Source of the DNA: an uncultured Chitinophaga sp.
GTDB taxonomy: Bacteria > Bacteroidota > Bacteroidia > Chitinophagales > Chitinophagaceae
Length of the DNA stretch: 64,000 nucleotides
Assembly: GCF_946479755.1 (NCBI RefSeq)
Contig: NZ_CAMLHC010000005.1
Span: 254,431 to 318,430, forward strand
Direction of reading: 5' to 3'
Program-made: the position numbers and the translations under genes
In this document: positions 61,807 to 64,000 of the stretch, in pieces
Position numbering within the stretch: the stretch's first letter is position 1
Layout of the letters: each line of letters begins with the position of its first letter
The notes under the pieces: model-generated
What the model saw: the letters and a program-made list of their open reading frames with translations, nothing else
Database searches by the model: none
What the model was told of the DNA's origin: nothing

Positions 61807-62379
61807 CTAATTATTCTCAAAATATTTTTCCCAAATCGGATCGTTCCAGAACCGAATGTCATCAAAGTTATATTTGTATTTATATTCACCATTCCCTTCT
61901 CTAATTGTAGCGAACTGGGTAAAATACATGTCTTTAATAGCTTCAGATGCCTTTTCCCTGTCGTAGAAATTTATTATACTAAATGAACTCATCCACTCTA
62001 ATTTGAATCCTTCTTTTTGTCGCATGCCCAGATAACAAAAGGCATCATAATACCAATAGTAGTTCTTAGCAGGCTTAAGCTGTCTGTGGATCGGATTCTT
62101 CGTAAGAACAAACACTATCACCTTTTCATAGTCTTTACTATACAATATAGAATCAATTTGTAGCGTTGTCGAATCATAATATTCAGCGCTATAAAAGGAC
62201 TGCTCATGTTTGGTCATGAATTCCCTCATCTGATGTGCCAATACGTCTTTATCTTTCGCATAGCTATTTGCATCTCTCTTTACAGTATTCAGAAACGCTT
62301 TAGGTGTGTGTATTCTCTTTTCAGTGCAGGAAAGGGTTATTAAGCCGAATGCAAAAAATATAATTAATTTATACCTCAT
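61807..62379 (-). CDS. Small hypothetical lipoprotein
   Basis: 190 residues with lipoprotein signal (lipobox TLSC, Cys18). The mature part is AT-rich and charged, with aromatic clusters (AKNYYWYYDAFCYLGMRQ and FDDIRFWNDPIWEKYF). No family recognised. Base composition is more AT-rich than most neighbours. Confidence 0.65.
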   Translation of the reverse strand: MRYKLIIFFAFGLITLSCTEKRIHTPKAFLNTVKRDANSYAKDKDVLAHQMREFMTKHEQSFYSAEYYDSTTLQIDSILYSKDYEKVIVFVLTKNPIHRQLKPAKNYYWYYDAFCYLGMRQKEGFKLEWMSSFSIINFYDREKASEAIKDMYFTQFATIREGNGEYKYKYNFDDIRFWNDPIWEKYFENN

Positions 62380-62439
62380 ATACTTTATTTAATTCCCCGC
62401 TTTTATCCATCCGGCGCCATCCTATTTACAGGTTCCCTC

Positions 62440-62553
62440 TTACAGTTTGCTTATATCAGCGATGAATGTAAAAATAGAATGATCTGTGCTGGTTCCGGTA
62501 TTTTTGTGAACTTCCTGAATTTCCTGTTCCGGCCCGTTTGCCAACCATCCCAT
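62440..62553 (-). CDS. Short ORF, possible gene remnant
   Basis: 37 residues (MGWLANGPEQEIQEVHKN start, ending ADISKL) in an otherwise empty stretch. It could be the tail of a lost gene or chance. A hairpin (62587-62614) separates it from the NTF2-like gene. Confidence 0.25.
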   Translation of the reverse strand: MGWLANGPEQEIQEVHKNTGTSTDHSIFTFIADISKL

Positions 62554-62586
62554 TCTAAAAATATCTCATTTTCAGGCACGTAAAAC

Positions 62587-62626
62587 GGACAAACCGGGAT
62601 ATCCTGGTTTGTCCATTTTCTTTTTT
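62587..62626. terminator. Hairpin downstream of the NTF2-like gene
   Basis: 13-position near-perfect palindrome (62587-62599 with 62602-62614) flanked by a T-rich run on the plus strand and ATTTTC..; may end transcription in either direction. Confidence 0.55.
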
Positions 62627-62646
62627 GGAGTACCCTGGAAGATGAT

Positions 62647-63036
62647 CTATTTTATGTTGTGTGGATTGTCAATGATACAACGCCATATCCCGTCTGCTCC
62701 TTTACGCACCACATCTGTGGAAGTGCCTGCATATTTTGCCGGGTTTCCAGCCTCATCTGTATAGTCAACTGCCCAGTCAAGAATAAGCAGTGCAATATCT
62801 CCGTTGATTAAGGTATGCCTTGTGGCTCCGGATATTTTTCCCTTCAAAGCAAAATACGGCTCCAGCGCGCTTTTCAATGCGGCCCCTTTCGCAGTTTGCC
62901 CCGGGCTCGCTGTAATAACCGCGTTGGGCTCATAATAAGCGTTTATCAGGTTATCCACATTACCCTGGTTATAGTAGTAGATGAACACCTCAGTTGTTTT
63001 ATCCGGGGTAGTTGCTATCGGCGCTTCTTGTGTCAT
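62647..63036 (-). CDS. NTF2-like (SnoaL/DUF4440-type) protein
   Basis: 129 residues, cytoplasmic. Pattern of a small cone-shaped NTF2 fold: FIYYYNQGNVDNLINAYYEPNAVI, PYFALKGKISGA, DIALLILDWAVDYTDEAGN, STDVVRKGADGIWRCIIDNP. The family includes ketosteroid-isomerase-like and DUF4440 proteins; no catalytic residues can be named. Divergent from the HxlR gene, 149 bases between starts, so it may be its target. Confidence 0.8.
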   Translation of the reverse strand: MTQEAPIATTPDKTTEVFIYYYNQGNVDNLINAYYEPNAVITASPGQTAKGAALKSALEPYFALKGKISGATRHTLINGDIALLILDWAVDYTDEAGNPAKYAGTSTDVVRKGADGIWRCIIDNPHNIK

Positions 63037-63109
63037 GTTGTTTTTGTTACTGATGAATAAATTGTTTCTACTTCCTGAAAATAAAAATACTGAGGCCTCA
63101 ATAACCCAA

Positions 63110-63117
63110 AACTAGTT
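63110..63117. promoter_or_regulatory. AACTAGTT palindrome in the divergent region
   Basis: An 8-bp palindrome between the divergent starts 63036 and 63186, a possible half of an HxlR-type operator. Weak evidence. Confidence 0.25.
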
Positions 63118-63185
63118 ACTTTTACTTTACAAAAGATAGTAGTTTCCCAAAGTATAGTGACCTCTAAAACTTAAATTTTATACAA

Positions 63186-63536
63186 ATGAAAGAAGCTTCC
63201 ATAGAAGAGTGCACCCGCTCTATGCTTGCCATCAGGGACGTGCTGGATATTTTAAGTGGCAAATGGAAACTGCCCATCCTGATGCTGCTAATGTTTGAAA
63301 AACGAAGATTTAAGGATTTACAACATCATATTCCCGGCATCACACCCAAAATGCTGACCAAGGAATTACGTGACCTTGAAATGAACCAGTTAATCAATCG
63401 TACCGTTTACGATGCATCACCTGTCCATATTGAATATTCCATCACTCCCTACGGAAGGTCTCTCAAAAAAATAATCGTCGAGATGGAAGACTGGGGTAAA
63501 AAACACCGGAAAAAAATAATGGAGAAGGCATCATAG
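63186..63536 (+). CDS. HxlR-family winged-helix regulator
   Basis: 116 residues. Winged helix-turn-helix of the HxlR type: Cys9 in IEECTRSMLAI, LSGKWKLPILMLLMF, RRFKDLQHHIPGITPKMLTKELRDLE and VEYSITPYGRSLKKI-like end (IEYSITPYGRS). Such regulators sense thiol-reactive stress or other signals and often control a divergent gene. The NTF2-like gene is the obvious candidate. Confidence 0.9.
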   Translation: MKEASIEECTRSMLAIRDVLDILSGKWKLPILMLLMFEKRRFKDLQHHIPGITPKMLTKELRDLEMNQLINRTVYDASPVHIEYSITPYGRSLKKIIVEMEDWGKKHRKKIMEKAS

Positions 63537-63600
63537 CATTTTGCGTTCTGTATCCACTATGATCCTATATTTGGCATTCGAATTATAAACCGCATAAAAC

Positions 63601-64000
63601 ATGAAGTTATCTTTTCTCTGTACCGCACTCTTTTTAGCCTTGTTTGCTTTTCACCCGTCATCTGCCCAGCAAAACGGCCCTGCGCTACCCGTAAAAAAAT
63701 TATTTACGTTACTGGAAAACCCCAACAGCCCGGTCAATCAGGAAGACCAATGCTTCAAAGAAGTAGATGGCATGGACATCCTGAAGCTGAACAAACCTAA
63801 TATTAAAACGTATTTAAACAACCTCAAAAACACAGGCATCTTCTCCCCTGCTTATTTAGCAGCAAAAGAAAAATACTACCAGGAGATGGAGCAGTACATC
63901 AAAAAAGACGGCTATGCCAGCGGCAGGGACAACGACGAATACACCCTGAGCCAGGACCCGCCGGAGCATAAAGAAGTACTGGCTGCTTTACAGAAGACGA
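63601..64000 (+). CDS. Exported hypothetical protein, 3' end outside window
   Basis: 133 residues before the window ends, from ATG at 63601. A signal peptide ends near residue 23 (FHPSSAQQ). The mature part is helical and polar (LKLNKPNIKTYLNNLKNT, YLAAKEKYYQEMEQYIKK); it resembles short Bacteroidota secreted proteins of unknown function and may belong to the DUF3828 group, but I cannot confirm this. Weak promoter evidence only. Confidence 0.6.
   Translation, partial: MKLSFLCTALFLALFAFHPSSAQQNGPALPVKKLFTLLENPNSPVNQEDQCFKEVDGMDILKLNKPNIKTYLNNLKNTGIFSPAYLAAKEKYYQEMEQYIKKDGYASGRDNDEYTLSQDPPEHKEVLAALQKT

Overview
The window looks like chromosomal DNA of a Bacteroidota bacterium, most likely of the Chitinophaga/Chitinophagaceae kind. 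Supporting signs are an Oar-type TonB-dependent receptor, a beta-propeller histidine kinase paired with a LytTR regulator, the miaB / sigma-54 activator / lptE / secG order, the Bacteroidota C-terminal domain with the DWPDYVF signature, an archaeal/eukaryotic-type ProRS, few Shine-Dalgarno sequences, and repeated -7 promoter elements of the form TAnnTTTG. No rRNA, CRISPR array, complete insertion sequence or prophage was seen. One tRNA gene (Leu, CAG) is present.

Layout. 1-5 kb: end of a phosphohexomutase, a DUF2279-like membrane protein, a PyrR-like phosphoribosyltransferase, and a membrane Fe-S protein with its CCG-domain partner. 5.3-12.3 kb: tRNA modification and envelope genes (miaB, sigma-54 activator, lptE, secG, mltG, YihY/BrkB). 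12.4-25.2 kb: a periplasmic thioredoxin-like protein, an M14 peptidase, gamma-glutamyltransferase, a DinB / lipoprotein / AONS-like / TraB-GumN run, and a TamB-like giant. 25.2-30.2 kb: ribBA and a TonB-dependent receptor, divergently transcribed. 30.2-36.1 kb: two divergent esterases leading into a five-gene cluster (esterase, ATP-grasp, YbdK-type GCS2 ligase, class I glutamine amidotransferase, glutathionylspermidine-synthetase-like ATP-grasp). 36.1-39.1 kb: AT-richer accessory genes on the minus strand (LRR protein, small membrane proteins, a DWPDYVF-domain secreted protein). 39.3-46.8 kb: a membrane protein, a RidA-like protein lacking the usual Arg, rhodanese, PASTA protein, Ddl, ferredoxin, LuxC-type acyl-CoA reductase and a Deg protease. 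47-52.5 kb: LytTR two-component pair and proS. 52.8-55.6 kb: Gly/Tyr-rich lipoprotein and FadL-like porin. 55.7-60.5 kb: miaA, cca, tsaC and a glycosyltransferase. 60.6-64 kb: dapD, tRNA-Leu, small lipoprotein, NTF2-like protein, HxlR regulator and a truncated exported protein.

The best candidate for an undescribed system is the 31.0-36.1 kb amidoligase cluster. It has three predicted ATP-dependent C-N ligases, one glutaminase-type amidotransferase and an alpha/beta hydrolase on one strand, which suggests synthesis of a small peptide-like or amide metabolite whose identity the sequence does not reveal. The first ATP-grasp protein carries a histone-H1-like Lys/Ala tail.

Other unusual points are two genes (tamB-like and miaA) whose only plausible starts are CTG, several -7 elements that end four or five bases before the ATG (probable leaderless or near-leaderless messages), an intergenic heptamer repeat family (GTAATTC), and a 186-bp palindrome with perfect 38-bp arms. 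Coordinates of non-ATG starts and of promoters are my inference from sequence.
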